NCBI RefSeq assembly: GCF_029318685.1 | Contig: NZ_CP119677.1 | Span: forward strand, 1,488,001 to 1,552,000 | From: Ruminiclostridium papyrosolvens DSM 2782 | GTDB lineage: Bacteria > Bacillota > Clostridia > Acetivibrionales > DSM-1351 | Length of the DNA stretch: 64,000 bases | Direction of reading: 5' to 3' | Shown: positions 53,265 through 62,141 of the stretch, piece after piece | Layout: each line of letters begins with the position of its first letter | Position numbering within the stretch: the first letter of the stretch is position 1 | Position numbers and translations under genes: made by a program | Notes under the pieces: generated by a model | Database searches by the model: none | Told to the model about the DNA's origin: nothing | The model's input: the letters and a program-made list of their open reading frames with translations, nothing else

Positions 53265-54380
53265 ATGGATTTAAAACAGGAAATTAGAAGTTTTACTCCT
53301 ATCGACATAGAAAAACTATCCCAGGAAAAGAACGTGTCCGAAAAGGTAATAGATTCTGTAAAAGGGTATAATAAAGCCATAGAAAATCTGCGTACCGGCA
53401 GCGAAGATATAGCTATGATTGAACTGAAGAAGGTCATTTCAGTTAATCCGGATTTTTTTGAAGCAGTTAATTTACTTGGTTTATGCTATGCATATACAAA
53501 TCAGATAGGTAAGGCGCAAGAACTTTTTGCAAGAGTTGCAGATTCAGAAGGCAATTCAGCTAAAGTTGAAGAATATTTAAATTATATAGGCAGGGAAAGC
53601 ACTTCGGGAAAGGGTGCCGGTAATATAAGAACGGTAAAACCCGAGGTAAGCCCAAAGAACCCAAAGCAAAGAGCCGCAAAACCAAAGAAGCCTACTAACG
53701 AAGAAGTACAGCCTGAATATGTATTAATCAAAAATTTAGGCTCACAATTAAAGAAGCCTTCTGTTGCCGTAACCATAAACATATTAAGCGTTATTTGCCT
53801 TATAGCGGCAATTGCTGTTTTTATGGTAAATTATAAAAATACCCGCAGTAATGAAAGCAGCCCGGATACAACTGTAAATACAAATGAGAAATACAACAAG
53901 GTAGTATCTCAAAATGAAAAACTCAAGAAGGATTTGGATGCAGCCAATTTAAAACTAAAGCAAATACAGCTGTCTTCTCAGTTATCTCAAATATCAGGAT
54001 TATATGGACAATACAAATATGTTGAAGCTGCAGATATGCTTTTAGCATTACCGGCAAAGGACTTATCTGCAGAGAATAAAAAGAAGTATGATTCCATAAA
54101 AGCCAATATACTTAATAGCGCTGCAAACCAATTAACGACAGAAGGAAACAGCTTATTTAACAAGAAAAAATATAAAGAAGCAATTCAAAAGCTTGAAAAG
54201 GTGTTTACTTATGGGGCAAAATGGCCTTTTGGAGATAAGGCCCTCTACGTACTGGGTAAAAGTTATGTGGCAAATAATGAACCTCAAAAGGGTGCAGAAA
54301 CATATAATAAGCTTATAAATGACTATCCGGCTTCAACCTACTCGAGATACGCCAAAAGCAGGCTGGAGTCATTAAAATAA
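53265..54380 (+). CDS. TPR membrane protein
   Basis: A 371-residue protein with a cytoplasmic TPR pair (about 35-105, AIENLRTGSEDIAMIELKKV, AVNLLGLCYAYTNQIGKAQELF), a basic Pro/Lys linker (KNPKQRAAKPKKPTNEE), one transmembrane helix (about 166-190), a coiled coil (KYNKVVSQNEKLKKDLDAANLKL-type) and extracytoplasmic TPRs (GNSLFNKKKYKEAIQKLEKVF, ALYVLGKSYVANNEPQKGAE). The shape resembles YbgF/BamD-like scaffold proteins. Probably an envelope scaffold; the partner is unknown. ATG 53265 follows AAGGGAG. Likely co-transcribed with folC. Confidence 0.82.
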   Translation: MDLKQEIRSFTPIDIEKLSQEKNVSEKVIDSVKGYNKAIENLRTGSEDIAMIELKKVISVNPDFFEAVNLLGLCYAYTNQIGKAQELFARVADSEGNSAKVEEYLNYIGRESTSGKGAGNIRTVKPEVSPKNPKQRAAKPKKPTNEEVQPEYVLIKNLGSQLKKPSVAVTINILSVICLIAAIAVFMVNYKNTRSNESSPDTTVNTNEKYNKVVSQNEKLKKDLDAANLKLKQIQLSSQLSQISGLYGQYKYVEAADMLLALPAKDLSAENKKKYDSIKANILNSAANQLTTEGNSLFNKKKYKEAIQKLEKVFTYGAKWPFGDKALYVLGKSYVANNEPQKGAETYNKLINDYPASTYSRYAKSRLESLK

Positions 54381-54394
54381 TATGCACATGTATA

Positions 54395-54436
54395 AAAAAG
54401 CACTTTTACACCACTAAAGGTATAAGTGCTTTTTTT
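54395..54436 (+). terminator. Terminator after the TPR gene
   Basis: AAGCACTT pairs with AAGTGCTT, extended by ACACC/GGTAT-type inner pairing and followed by TTTTTTT. Confidence 0.8.
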
Positions 54437-54539
54437 GTTACTGCAATTTGTACATGTAGTTAGGGGCTGTACAATATACTAATTAACTTCCTGCCATAAT
54501 ATATATACTTTAGATAGTTTTTTATCGAGGGATATATAT

Positions 54540-55625
54540 ATGTATAAAAGAAGCAGAACAGTAAATATTGTACTTAGCGGAGGCGGAATAAAAGGTATAG
54601 CCTTTGCAGGAGCCTATGAGGAAATTGAAAAAAAGTATAAAAGAACAGGCAATGTTGCCGGTGTTTCAGCGGGTGCACTGGTTGGGGCACTTATAGGAGC
54701 AGGGTATACTTCTGGTGAGTTAGGAAGGATTATGAAGGAGTTTGATTTTAGTTCATTTTCTGATATGGGGGAAATCCCAATGGATATTTCCATTGCTAAC
54801 AGCATGAGAAGTATAGAGCGTGAAAAGAAGACTCTTAGTGAAAGTGATTTGGAAACATTACTTCACCGTCAGGATTATGCTGAACTAAATCTTGTCAGAA
54901 AATCCAAGGAAGATTTTGTTGGATCAAGAGGAAACTTTCTTGTAAATCTGATTGCATTCAGTAAAAAGAATGCGTTTTTGAATGGTGAGCTATTGGAAAG
55001 CTGGGTTTCTCAGCTCCTTGCCAATAAGGGAATACACACCTTTAGTGATTTCAGAGGTGGAATAGCAGATAAGGTTAATCCCAGAGGGTACAAAGTGAGA
55101 ATGACTGCTGTTGATGCCAATACAGGCAAAGTAATTGTTCTTCCCGATGACATGGCACTGTATAATATTGACCCTGATAAACTGGAGGTTGCAAAGGCGG
55201 TAAGAATGAGTGCTTGTGTACCATTTGTTTTTGACCCGGTTACAATTGACTACAAAGACGCCGGAAACAAGTCTAAAACTCATTATATAATAGATGGTGG
55301 TGTTCTTGATAACTTTCCGGTCTGGCTCATTGACAGCACCGAAAACAATGTAATTATAGGACTAAAACTGGAAGGCAAGGAACCAAAGGGTCTGGGCTCA
55401 GCTGAACTTATACTGAAAAAATTACTCCATTCTTCCCATGACACGGGAGTTCCCAAAAACTCCTACAACATAGATAATATTGCTCATATAAATACCGGGG
55501 ATATCTCATTTTTGGATTTTGACATATCAGAGAATGATTCACTTTATCTCTATAATCAAGGCAAACTGGCTGTTCAGAAGCTTTTTGTCAGTATGCAAAA
55601 GAAAACCAGAGGATGGAGATTTTAG
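54540..55625 (+). CDS. Patatin-like phospholipase
   Basis: A 361-residue serine acylhydrolase. The oxyanion motif GGGIKG (14-19), nucleophile motif GVSAG (41-45, Ser 43) and catalytic Asp in DGGVLDNFPVW (about 253) form the complete patatin Ser/Asp dyad. A long insert (about 75-175) separates the motifs. No signal peptide, so it probably acts on the inner leaflet or in the cytoplasm. Substrate (phospholipid or neutral lipid) unknown. Weak Shine-Dalgarno (GAGGGAT). Confidence 0.9.
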   Translation: MYKRSRTVNIVLSGGGIKGIAFAGAYEEIEKKYKRTGNVAGVSAGALVGALIGAGYTSGELGRIMKEFDFSSFSDMGEIPMDISIANSMRSIEREKKTLSESDLETLLHRQDYAELNLVRKSKEDFVGSRGNFLVNLIAFSKKNAFLNGELLESWVSQLLANKGIHTFSDFRGGIADKVNPRGYKVRMTAVDANTGKVIVLPDDMALYNIDPDKLEVAKAVRMSACVPFVFDPVTIDYKDAGNKSKTHYIIDGGVLDNFPVWLIDSTENNVIIGLKLEGKEPKGLGSAELILKKLLHSSHDTGVPKNSYNIDNIAHINTGDISFLDFDISENDSLYLYNQGKLAVQKLFVSMQKKTRGWRF

Positions 55626-55651
55626 AGTAAATAGCTTTATTTGCTATATTA

Positions 55652-55753
55652 ATGTTAACTGCTTCGTTGCTTTTTTTCGGATTTTATTATATTATTAAAT
55701 TTAATGAGAATAAGAAAGCTAAGGTACTAAAAAATAAAGAATATATCTCATAA
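55652..55753 (+). CDS. Possible 33-residue membrane peptide
   Basis: ATG at 55652 opens a 33-codon frame with one hydrophobic helix (LTASLLFFGFYYIIKF) and a basic tail (NENKKAKVLKNKEY). No Shine-Dalgarno is visible, so evidence is limited to amino acid pattern and location in an otherwise empty 160-base gap. Confidence 0.25.
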   Translation: MLTASLLFFGFYYIIKFNENKKAKVLKNKEYIS

Positions 55754-55787
55754 TAATATATAGTTGGGTATTTGGCAGGAGGTAAAA

Positions 55788-57311
55788 ATGTTATATCGAA
55801 GCACAAGAGGAAGTTGCAGAAGCGTTAGTGCTGCTGAAGCTATAAAGAGAGGTATTGCAGCAGATGGAGGTTTGTTCGTACCTGAAAAGACAGTTCAGTT
55901 TAATCTTGAGCAAATAGCTCTTATGAGTGAATTGAGTTATCAGGAAAGAGCGGTTAAGATACTGGAAGGGTATTTGGATGATTATACTTTCGAGGAACTT
56001 TCAGAGTGTGTAAACAAGGCTTATACCGCTGAGAAATTTGAAAGCAATGATATTGCTCCTTTGCATAAGCTTTATGATTCGGTAAATGTACTGGAACTGT
56101 GGCACGGGCCTACAAGTGCATTCAAAGATATGGCTCTGCAAATACTTCCGCATTTTCTTGTTAAAGCGCTCAAGAAAACCGGGGAAAAAGAAGAGATAGT
56201 TATTCTTGTGGCAACGTCAGGAGATACAGGTAAAGCAGCTCTTGAAGGCTTTAAGGATGTAAAAGGTACAAAGATTATTGTATTTTTCCCAAGTGAAGGC
56301 GTAAGTCAGGTTCAGAAAATGCAAATGGTTACCCAAGAGGGTGGTAATGTCTACGCTATAGCTGTAAACGGTAATTTTGATGATGCTCAGAATGGTGTAA
56401 AAAGAATATTCGGTGATGAGGATGTATCTGTATTAATGGAAGAAAATGGATACAAATTCTCTTCTGCAAACTCCATAAACTGGGGCAGACTTGTTCCGCA
56501 AATTGTTTATTATTTTTCAGCATATGCTGATATGATAAAGAACGGTGAAATTAAAGCAGGTGAAAAGATTAATTTTGTAGTTCCTACAGGTAATTTCGGT
56601 AATATATTGGCAGCATATTATGCTATGCAGATGGGCTTACCTGTTAACAAGCTTATTTGTGCTTCAAATGACAATAATGTGCTTACAGATTTTATTAATA
56701 CAGGTGAATACAATAAAAACAGAGAATTTAAAAAGACTTTGTCTCCTTCAATGGATATTCTCATTTCTAGCAATCTGGAACGACTTTTGTATCTTATAAC
56801 TGATTATAATGCCGAAAAGGTTTGCGACTGGATGAACAAGCTTAAAATGGAAGGTTCATATACTGTAGACCAGGATACGAAAAAGAAAATCCAGAATATA
56901 CTCTGGGCAGGTTATTCAAATGACAGTGATACTTTAAAAACAATTGAAAGTGTTTATCAGGAGACAGGATATGTAGTTGACACACATACTGCGGTTGCAG
57001 TGGATGTATATGACAAATATGTTATCTCCACAAGTGATGTTACAAAAGCAGTTATCGTTTCTACAGCTAGTCCTTTCAAGTTTAATGAAAGCGTTGTAAA
57101 AGCAATCGCAGGAGAAGAAACCATTAAAGGAAAGACTGAGTTCGAGCTGCTGTCTGTACTGTCTGAAAAGTCAGGCCTTAAGATCCCTGCTCCATTAAAG
57201 GAATTGGATAAAAAGCCTGTTCTTCACAAGGGTTTTTGTGAACCTATAAACATGATTGATAAGGTTAAGGATGCATTAAATATTCAAGAAAATATCAAAA
57301 CAGAAAAATAA
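55788..57311 (+). CDS. thrC: Threonine synthase
   Basis: PLP enzyme making threonine from O-phosphohomoserine. The 507 residues show the N-terminal GLFVPEK motif, the PLP-lysine segment PTSAFKDMALQ, the phosphate loop ATSGDTGKAALEG and VPTGNFGNILA. The long form resembles the ThrC class of Clostridia. The ATG at 55788 follows AGGAGG; ATG 55764 upstream lacks a site. It heads an aspartate-family group with the ACT protein and hom. Confidence 0.95.
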   Translation: MLYRSTRGSCRSVSAAEAIKRGIAADGGLFVPEKTVQFNLEQIALMSELSYQERAVKILEGYLDDYTFEELSECVNKAYTAEKFESNDIAPLHKLYDSVNVLELWHGPTSAFKDMALQILPHFLVKALKKTGEKEEIVILVATSGDTGKAALEGFKDVKGTKIIVFFPSEGVSQVQKMQMVTQEGGNVYAIAVNGNFDDAQNGVKRIFGDEDVSVLMEENGYKFSSANSINWGRLVPQIVYYFSAYADMIKNGEIKAGEKINFVVPTGNFGNILAAYYAMQMGLPVNKLICASNDNNVLTDFINTGEYNKNREFKKTLSPSMDILISSNLERLLYLITDYNAEKVCDWMNKLKMEGSYTVDQDTKKKIQNILWAGYSNDSDTLKTIESVYQETGYVVDTHTAVAVDVYDKYVISTSDVTKAVIVSTASPFKFNESVVKAIAGEETIKGKTEFELLSVLSEKSGLKIPAPLKELDKKPVLHKGFCEPINMIDKVKDALNIQENIKTEK

Positions 57312-57322
57312 ATATAAATATA

Positions 57323-57359
57323 AAAAAAGGCACTAATCTTGTATGATTAGTGCTTTTTT
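57323..57359 (+). terminator. Terminator after thrC
   Basis: AAAGGCACTAATC pairs with GATTAGTGCTTTT around TTGTAT, followed by T residues. Confidence 0.8.
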
Positions 57360-57437
57360 AGTTGCATAAAAAGAAGAAATATGCTAACATTACACCAAGG
57401 AAACACAATTGTACGTATCACACGGACAGGAGAAAAT

Positions 57438-57878
57438 ATGAAACAAGAATCTATATTTTTTTTAGTTGATTCATTTATTTTACCCGACATATTTTCAAAG
57501 GTTATAGAAGTTAAGAAGATTCTTAGTCTAGGTAAAATAAAAACTGTTAACGATGCCGTCAAAGAAGTAGGAATCAGCAGAAGCGCCTACTACAAATACA
57601 AAGATTATGTTTTCCCTTTTAATGAGACATCAAGGGGTAAGGTTATAACGTTATTTTTCGTTGTAGAAGACTTTTCGGGCATTCTATCGAGTATTATGAA
57701 TAAAATTGCTTCAGCCAGTGCAAATATATTGACAATTAACCAGAACATACCTATAAACGGGTTGGCAGATGTGACAATTTCTATTGAAACTATGAATATG
57801 AAAATAGATATTCAAAATCTTTTAACAGAGATTAGCAAGGTTGAGGGTGTCAGAAAAAGTGAAATATTAGCTAGGTAA
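57438..57878 (+). CDS. pheB: ACT-domain protein, UPF0735/PheB-like
   Basis: A 146-residue protein with an N-terminal helix-turn-helix-like segment (KTVNDAVKEVGISRSAYYKYKDYVFPF) and a C-terminal ACT domain (VVEDFSGILSSIMNKIASASANI). This is the UPF0735 arrangement of Bacillus PheB, encoded next to pheA or hom in many Firmicutes. ACT domains bind amino acids; a regulatory role in aspartate or aromatic amino acid synthesis is inferred. ATG 57438 follows CAGGAG; the upstream ATG 57381 lacks a site. It lies 35 bases before hom. Confidence 0.88.
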   Translation: MKQESIFFLVDSFILPDIFSKVIEVKKILSLGKIKTVNDAVKEVGISRSAYYKYKDYVFPFNETSRGKVITLFFVVEDFSGILSSIMNKIASASANILTINQNIPINGLADVTISIETMNMKIDIQNLLTEISKVEGVRKSEILAR

Positions 57879-57912
57879 TCAGCAAAATGTTATTTATCGC
57901 AGGAGGGTTTTT

Positions 57913-59157
57913 ATGGTGAACGTGGCTATTTTAGGATACGGAGTTGTTGGCTCCGGTGTTGCAGAGGTTATTAAGAAAAATAGTGAAAGCATAAGACAGC
58001 GTGCAGGAACAGAGATAAAAGTAAAATGGATATTAGATATAAGAGATTTTCCGGGTAGTCCGGATAAAGATGTGCTTACTAAAAATGCAGATGATGTATT
58101 CAACGACAGTGAAGTTAGTATTGTAGTAGAAACCATAGGAGGGGCAAGGATTGCCCATGAATTTACAAAGAGAGCTCTTATGGCCGGAAAAAGTGTTGTA
58201 ACCTCCAACAAGGAGCTAGTTGCAACCCATGGACCGGAGTTGCTGCAAATGGCAAAGGAAAATGGTGTCAGCTACCTGTTTGAAGCCAGCGTTGGAGGTG
58301 GTATTCCTATAATCCGTCCTTTAAACCAATGTCTGGCAGCTAATGAGATAAACGGTATAACAGGAATACTAAACGGAACTACAAATTATATACTGACTCA
58401 AATGAAAAAAGAAGGCAAAAGCTTTGAAGCTGCACTCAAAGAAGCTCAGCAGAACGGTTATGCGGAACAGAACCCAACAGCTGATGTTGAGGGACATGAT
58501 GCTTGCAGGAAAATTGCTATTTTATCATCTATTGCGTACAACGAATTTGTCGATTGTGAGAATATTTATACTGAAGGTATAACAAAGATAACTGTAGATG
58601 ATATGAAATATGCAGATGCAATAGATGGTGTTATAAAGTTGATTGCTGTTAGCAAAAAATCAGGCGGAAAGATATTTGCACGTGTTTCACCTGCAATTGT
58701 GCGCAATGAACATCCTCTTTCTAATGTGGAAGATGTTTTTAATGCTATTGTTGTTAATGGTGACGCCGTAGGAGATGCAATGTTCTATGGAAGAGGGGCA
58801 GGTAAATTGCCTACTGCAAGTGCTGTTGTAGCCGATGTTATAGACATAGCAAAGCATCCTGATTCTGGAACAGCAGGTGTGTGGGTGAGAACAGAGGAAA
58901 ACAATATACTGCCCATCGAAGAAAGTACTGCCAGATTTTTGGTTAGGGTAAATGCAAAAAATATAGCTGATGCAAAGAAGGATATTCTATCAGTATTTGG
59001 TGAAACTGACTTTGTAGAATTACATTCCAAAGCAAACGATAATGAATTTGCTTTTATAAGTGGCAAAATAGCAGAAAGCGAATTTGCTGCAAAGCTTGAT
59101 AAACTTGAATCTGTCCCTGACATTACAGTATTAAACAGAATAAGGATTGAAGAATAA
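57913..59157 (+). CDS. hom: Homoserine dehydrogenase
   Basis: Reduces aspartate semialdehyde to homoserine. The 414 residues include the NAD(P)-binding loop ILGYGVVGSGVAEVI, VVTSNKELVA, the substrate domain GGGIPIIRPL, GILNGTTNYILTQM and NPTADVEGHDACRKIAIL, and a C-terminal ACT-like regulatory domain (FLVRVNAKNIADAKKDILSV). AGGAGGG precedes the ATG. The next gene begins directly after the stop. Confidence 0.96.
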   Translation: MVNVAILGYGVVGSGVAEVIKKNSESIRQRAGTEIKVKWILDIRDFPGSPDKDVLTKNADDVFNDSEVSIVVETIGGARIAHEFTKRALMAGKSVVTSNKELVATHGPELLQMAKENGVSYLFEASVGGGIPIIRPLNQCLAANEINGITGILNGTTNYILTQMKKEGKSFEAALKEAQQNGYAEQNPTADVEGHDACRKIAILSSIAYNEFVDCENIYTEGITKITVDDMKYADAIDGVIKLIAVSKKSGGKIFARVSPAIVRNEHPLSNVEDVFNAIVVNGDAVGDAMFYGRGAGKLPTASAVVADVIDIAKHPDSGTAGVWVRTEENNILPIEESTARFLVRVNAKNIADAKKDILSVFGETDFVELHSKANDNEFAFISGKIAESEFAAKLDKLESVPDITVLNRIRIEE

Positions 59158-59697
59158 ATGAGAATTACCACAAAAAAATTAGTACTTTGTGCATTAATGA
59201 CGGCGATAGTTTTTTTGATTACATTTACTCCGTTTTTGCAGATTCCCAGTCCGATGACTCAGGGTTACTATAATATAGGTGATGCAGCAATAATGATTGC
59301 TGCTATTCTTTTAGGACGAAAGGTAGGATTTATTGCAGGTGGAATCGGCTCCTTATTGGCCGATGTTGTGACAGGGTATTATATATATGCTCCAGCAACC
59401 TTGATAGTAAAGGGAATTGAGGGATATATAATAGGAGCAATTGCCAATAAGAAAAATGGTGTTCCGTCTCGCCTGAGACAGGCAGTAGCTGTTACAGCCG
59501 GTGGCTTGGAGATGGTTCTTGGTTACTTTATATATCAAGCGACTGTTATAAGAATGATTAACCCTACTTTGGGAATGGCAAGTATTATTGCCGACATTCC
59601 GGGAAATCTGATTCAGGGAGCAATTAGTGCAGTTCTTGCATTGGTTTTTCTTACTGTATTATACAGGACAAACACAGTTAAGAATTTATTACGTTGA
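59158..59697 (+). CDS. ECF transporter S component, substrate unknown
   Basis: A 179-residue membrane protein with about five to six helices, of the energy-coupling-factor substrate-binding (S) family. It starts MRITTKKLVLCALMTAIVF, has GYYNIGDAAIMIAAILLGRKVGFIAGGIGSLLADVVTGYY and ends VLALVFLTVLYRTN. S components bind vitamins or metals and use a shared EcfAA'T module; no energising genes are here. The ATG follows the hom stop directly, so translation is coupled. A link to PLP or amino acid-related ligand is only a guess from context. Confidence 0.85.
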   Translation: MRITTKKLVLCALMTAIVFLITFTPFLQIPSPMTQGYYNIGDAAIMIAAILLGRKVGFIAGGIGSLLADVVTGYYIYAPATLIVKGIEGYIIGAIANKKNGVPSRLRQAVAVTAGGLEMVLGYFIYQATVIRMINPTLGMASIIADIPGNLIQGAISAVLALVFLTVLYRTNTVKNLLR

Positions 59698-59703
59698 ATA
59701 AAG

Positions 59704-59736
59704 AAAGCCGGAAGATTAATAGATTTCCGGCTTTTT
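59704..59736. terminator. Bidirectional terminator
   Basis: AAAGCCGGAA pairs with TTCCGGCTTT around GATTAATAGAT, with TT after it. It closes the thrC-hom group and the convergent minus-strand gene. Confidence 0.85.
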
Positions 59737-59744
59737 GCTACTCT

Positions 59745-61142
59745 TTAATTTTTCAATACGTCAGCATCAATTTCGCAGAGGTCTTTCGTAACCAGCCTGA
59801 CTGCAAAATCAGTGTTTTTAGCCAAAGAAGCCTTAGGAATACTAATTATTTGTACTCCTTTTCTGCAAGGCGTGCCATTAATAATTATATTGTTTTCATA
59901 CAAATGTACCGAATCAACAGAGAAATTTTTTATTAAGAAGCCGGCATTATTTTTGCTTATGGAAGGACTTTTTTCAAAAAAGCCCAGTTCGCCATACAAA
60001 TCCTTAAGAACATCAATATCAGAAGGCAGTGCAAAAACTTCCTTCATATTAAGATATATTTTTCTTGGCAAATAGCACCATTCAAGATCATAGTTTTTCT
60101 TCCAGTCAGGATGGTAAACAGGGCTTTTGTAATTCAAGTTATTGTAAAGAAGTTTATGTCCAATAGGTTTAGAGCTGTTAAAGGCTTCTTCCAAATCTAT
60201 GTTTGTATCAAGGACATCCGAGGTCTGATAGCCTCCATTTTGCTGAAAATAGATTTCCTGAGAGGAGTCTGAAATATAGTGTGTCAATTCCTGACGCAAC
60301 TGGACATTTTGTTTAGTTAAATCGGCGTTGTTTTTTGAATATGTTAGTACAGTATCATCGTCAATACCGTAATCCTCATTTGTATTTCCGCTATTGCCCA
60401 AAGCTATATTTTGGTAATCCAGTTCATAGCCCGCCGGAGTGCAAAGCTGTACAGTTATATTGTTATAATCTTCATAGTTATTTATATCCTCTTTTTTTAT
60501 TGCAACTATGTGAACACCCTTTTCTAAAGGTTTTCCAAAAAAGACAATCCTATTTCCATACTTAACTGCATTTTCAATATCATAATCATAAATAAGAAAG
60601 TTCAGGTAGTTTTCATTATCTATAGATATGTTAGGATAGAACCCCAATTCACCTTCTATATCTAAAACATTAGCTGAATTTCCGGTGTAAGCAAATAATT
60701 TATGTCTTGCATAGATTATTTTACGGGGAAGGTAGAGCCACCCGCGATAATAAGCCTGTTTCCATGAATTCACATAAATAGGTCTTAAATATTCCTCGTC
60801 GGAGTAAATTGTAGTATAAGAAAGAGTGTATCCAGAATTTTGTATGTTTACAGGCTTGGTATCTACAGCTCCGGAGGGATTGTTCACAATACTTGTTTTT
60901 CTGAAATTATCTTCATATAGGATTTTATTATCTCCGGGAACTATGGAAGATAAAATTTCTTTTAACCGTTTATTTTCACTTTGAGACTTGGATAGATTCT
61001 GTGGCTTTGCGGGAGTATCATTAACTGTAGTTTTTGGAAAATTAAGCATTGATATTAAGGCAGCAGATAGTATAATAAATATAACAGATATAGCCAGTAT
61101 TAGAAGCTTTTGTTTATTAGTTATCATAATAAGCCGATTCAT
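59745..61142 (-). CDS. Membrane-anchored protein with internally duplicated domain
   Basis: A 465-residue protein: one N-terminal transmembrane helix (about 12-32, LLILAISVIFIILSAALIS) and an extracytoplasmic part with two homologous units. Unit 1 (about 105-245) has YVNSWKQAYYRGWLYLPRKI, EGELGFYPNISI and KPLEKGVHIVAI; unit 2 (about 310-460) has YHPDWKKNYDLEWCYLPRKI, YGELGFFEKSPSI and TPCRKGVQIISI. Spacing between the copies is similar. No family recognised; the repeats suggest a ligand-binding or wall-associated role. AGGAGG precedes the ATG. Confidence 0.72.
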   Translation of the reverse strand: MNRLIMITNKQKLLILAISVIFIILSAALISMLNFPKTTVNDTPAKPQNLSKSQSENKRLKEILSSIVPGDNKILYEDNFRKTSIVNNPSGAVDTKPVNIQNSGYTLSYTTIYSDEEYLRPIYVNSWKQAYYRGWLYLPRKIIYARHKLFAYTGNSANVLDIEGELGFYPNISIDNENYLNFLIYDYDIENAVKYGNRIVFFGKPLEKGVHIVAIKKEDINNYEDYNNITVQLCTPAGYELDYQNIALGNSGNTNEDYGIDDDTVLTYSKNNADLTKQNVQLRQELTHYISDSSQEIYFQQNGGYQTSDVLDTNIDLEEAFNSSKPIGHKLLYNNLNYKSPVYHPDWKKNYDLEWCYLPRKIYLNMKEVFALPSDIDVLKDLYGELGFFEKSPSISKNNAGFLIKNFSVDSVHLYENNIIINGTPCRKGVQIISIPKASLAKNTDFAVRLVTKDLCEIDADVLKN

Positions 61143-61342
61143 ATATTCCTCCTTATAAACTTTGGTAATACGCTTGTCACAATATATAGTTATTCATTTA
61201 TATGGGATTATAGAATTGGATTAATATAGAATACGTAGCTTTTGCAGAACCTTGACTGATTTATAAAAAGCTGTTATTGTATCTTTATAATAAATAATTT
61301 TATGCAGAATATTTTTGCTTTATAAGTTGAGGAGTTTTAACT

Positions 61343-61651
61343 ATGAATTCCAAATTAAGGGATGAACATACAGACAGTTTATTTGATGCAATTTTACTTT
61401 TAAAGAATAGGGAAGAATGTTATAATTTTTTTGAAGATCTTTGTACTATTGCAGAATTGAAGGCTTTGGCACAAAGACTTCAAGTAGCAAAAATGTTAAG
61501 GGAAAAGAGAACCTATACGGAGATTTGTGAGCAAACCGGGGCCAGTACGGCTACCATAAGCAGAGTTAACAGATGTCTTGTATATGGTGCTGACGGGTAT
61601 AATATCGTACTTGATAGATTGCAAGAGAAAGATGGGCAAATGAATGTTTAA
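61343..61651 (+). CDS. yerC: YerC/TrpR-like transcriptional regulator
   Basis: A 102-residue TrpR-fold DNA-binding protein of the YerC/YecD family. The core FFEDLCTIAELKALAQRLQVAKML, the helix-turn-helix TYTEICEQTGASTATISRVNRCL and the closing YGADGYNIVLDRL are typical, and the length matches. YerC homologues often lie near mismatch-repair or nucleotide genes; ligand unknown. GAGG precedes the ATG. Its stop overlaps the next gene by eight bases. Confidence 0.9.
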   Translation: MNSKLRDEHTDSLFDAILLLKNREECYNFFEDLCTIAELKALAQRLQVAKMLREKRTYTEICEQTGASTATISRVNRCLVYGADGYNIVLDRLQEKDGQMNV

Positions 61652-62051
61652 GAAGCTTTTTTTAAGTATAATCATATTATCTGCTTTAGCCTCTGAGAAT
61701 GGGGTTTATAATGCTGCCGATTTATTTGACTTATACTTGGTAAATCTTACACATCTTGATATGATTCAGGAAAGCAGAAGTGCTGTTTCTGTTTTGGAAT
61801 CCCAGAAAGAGGCTTCTGTAAGCAGAAAAGGAAGGCCACTTTCATTTTTCAAGGCAATTTCCGCAGAAGCTTTAAATAAGGAAATGCCAAATAATAATAG
61901 ACATGGGGAACTTGCGTTGCTGATGTCTATTTCTATTGTAATTCTAAGTCTTTTGGTATTAGCTTATCTTAATTCAAATACAAACAGGGCTTTTTCTACT
62001 AAAAGGCTTTTGTTCAGCCAATCTGATTCTTCACCGCCTGTCTGCTGCTAA
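61644..62051 (+). CDS. Small membrane protein of unknown function
   Basis: A 135-residue protein overlapping the end of the YerC-like gene by eight bases. It has an N-terminal hydrophobic segment (FKKLFLSIIILSALA, possibly a signal sequence), a soluble middle, and a second transmembrane helix near residues 92-108 (LALLMSISIVILSLLVLAYL), ending in Cys-Cys. The Shine-Dalgarno is weak. Located directly before secA. Family not recognised. Confidence 0.5.
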   Translation: MFKKLFLSIIILSALASENGVYNAADLFDLYLVNLTHLDMIQESRSAVSVLESQKEASVSRKGRPLSFFKAISAEALNKEMPNNNRHGELALLMSISIVILSLLVLAYLNSNTNRAFSTKRLLFSQSDSSPPVCC

Positions 62052-62141
62052 TTTTAAAATTATCCCACAAATGATGGGTTATTTTCGTGCAGCCAGATTT
62101 ATTAAAAAATTATCCCGTTGCGGGTCATGGAGGATTATGTT

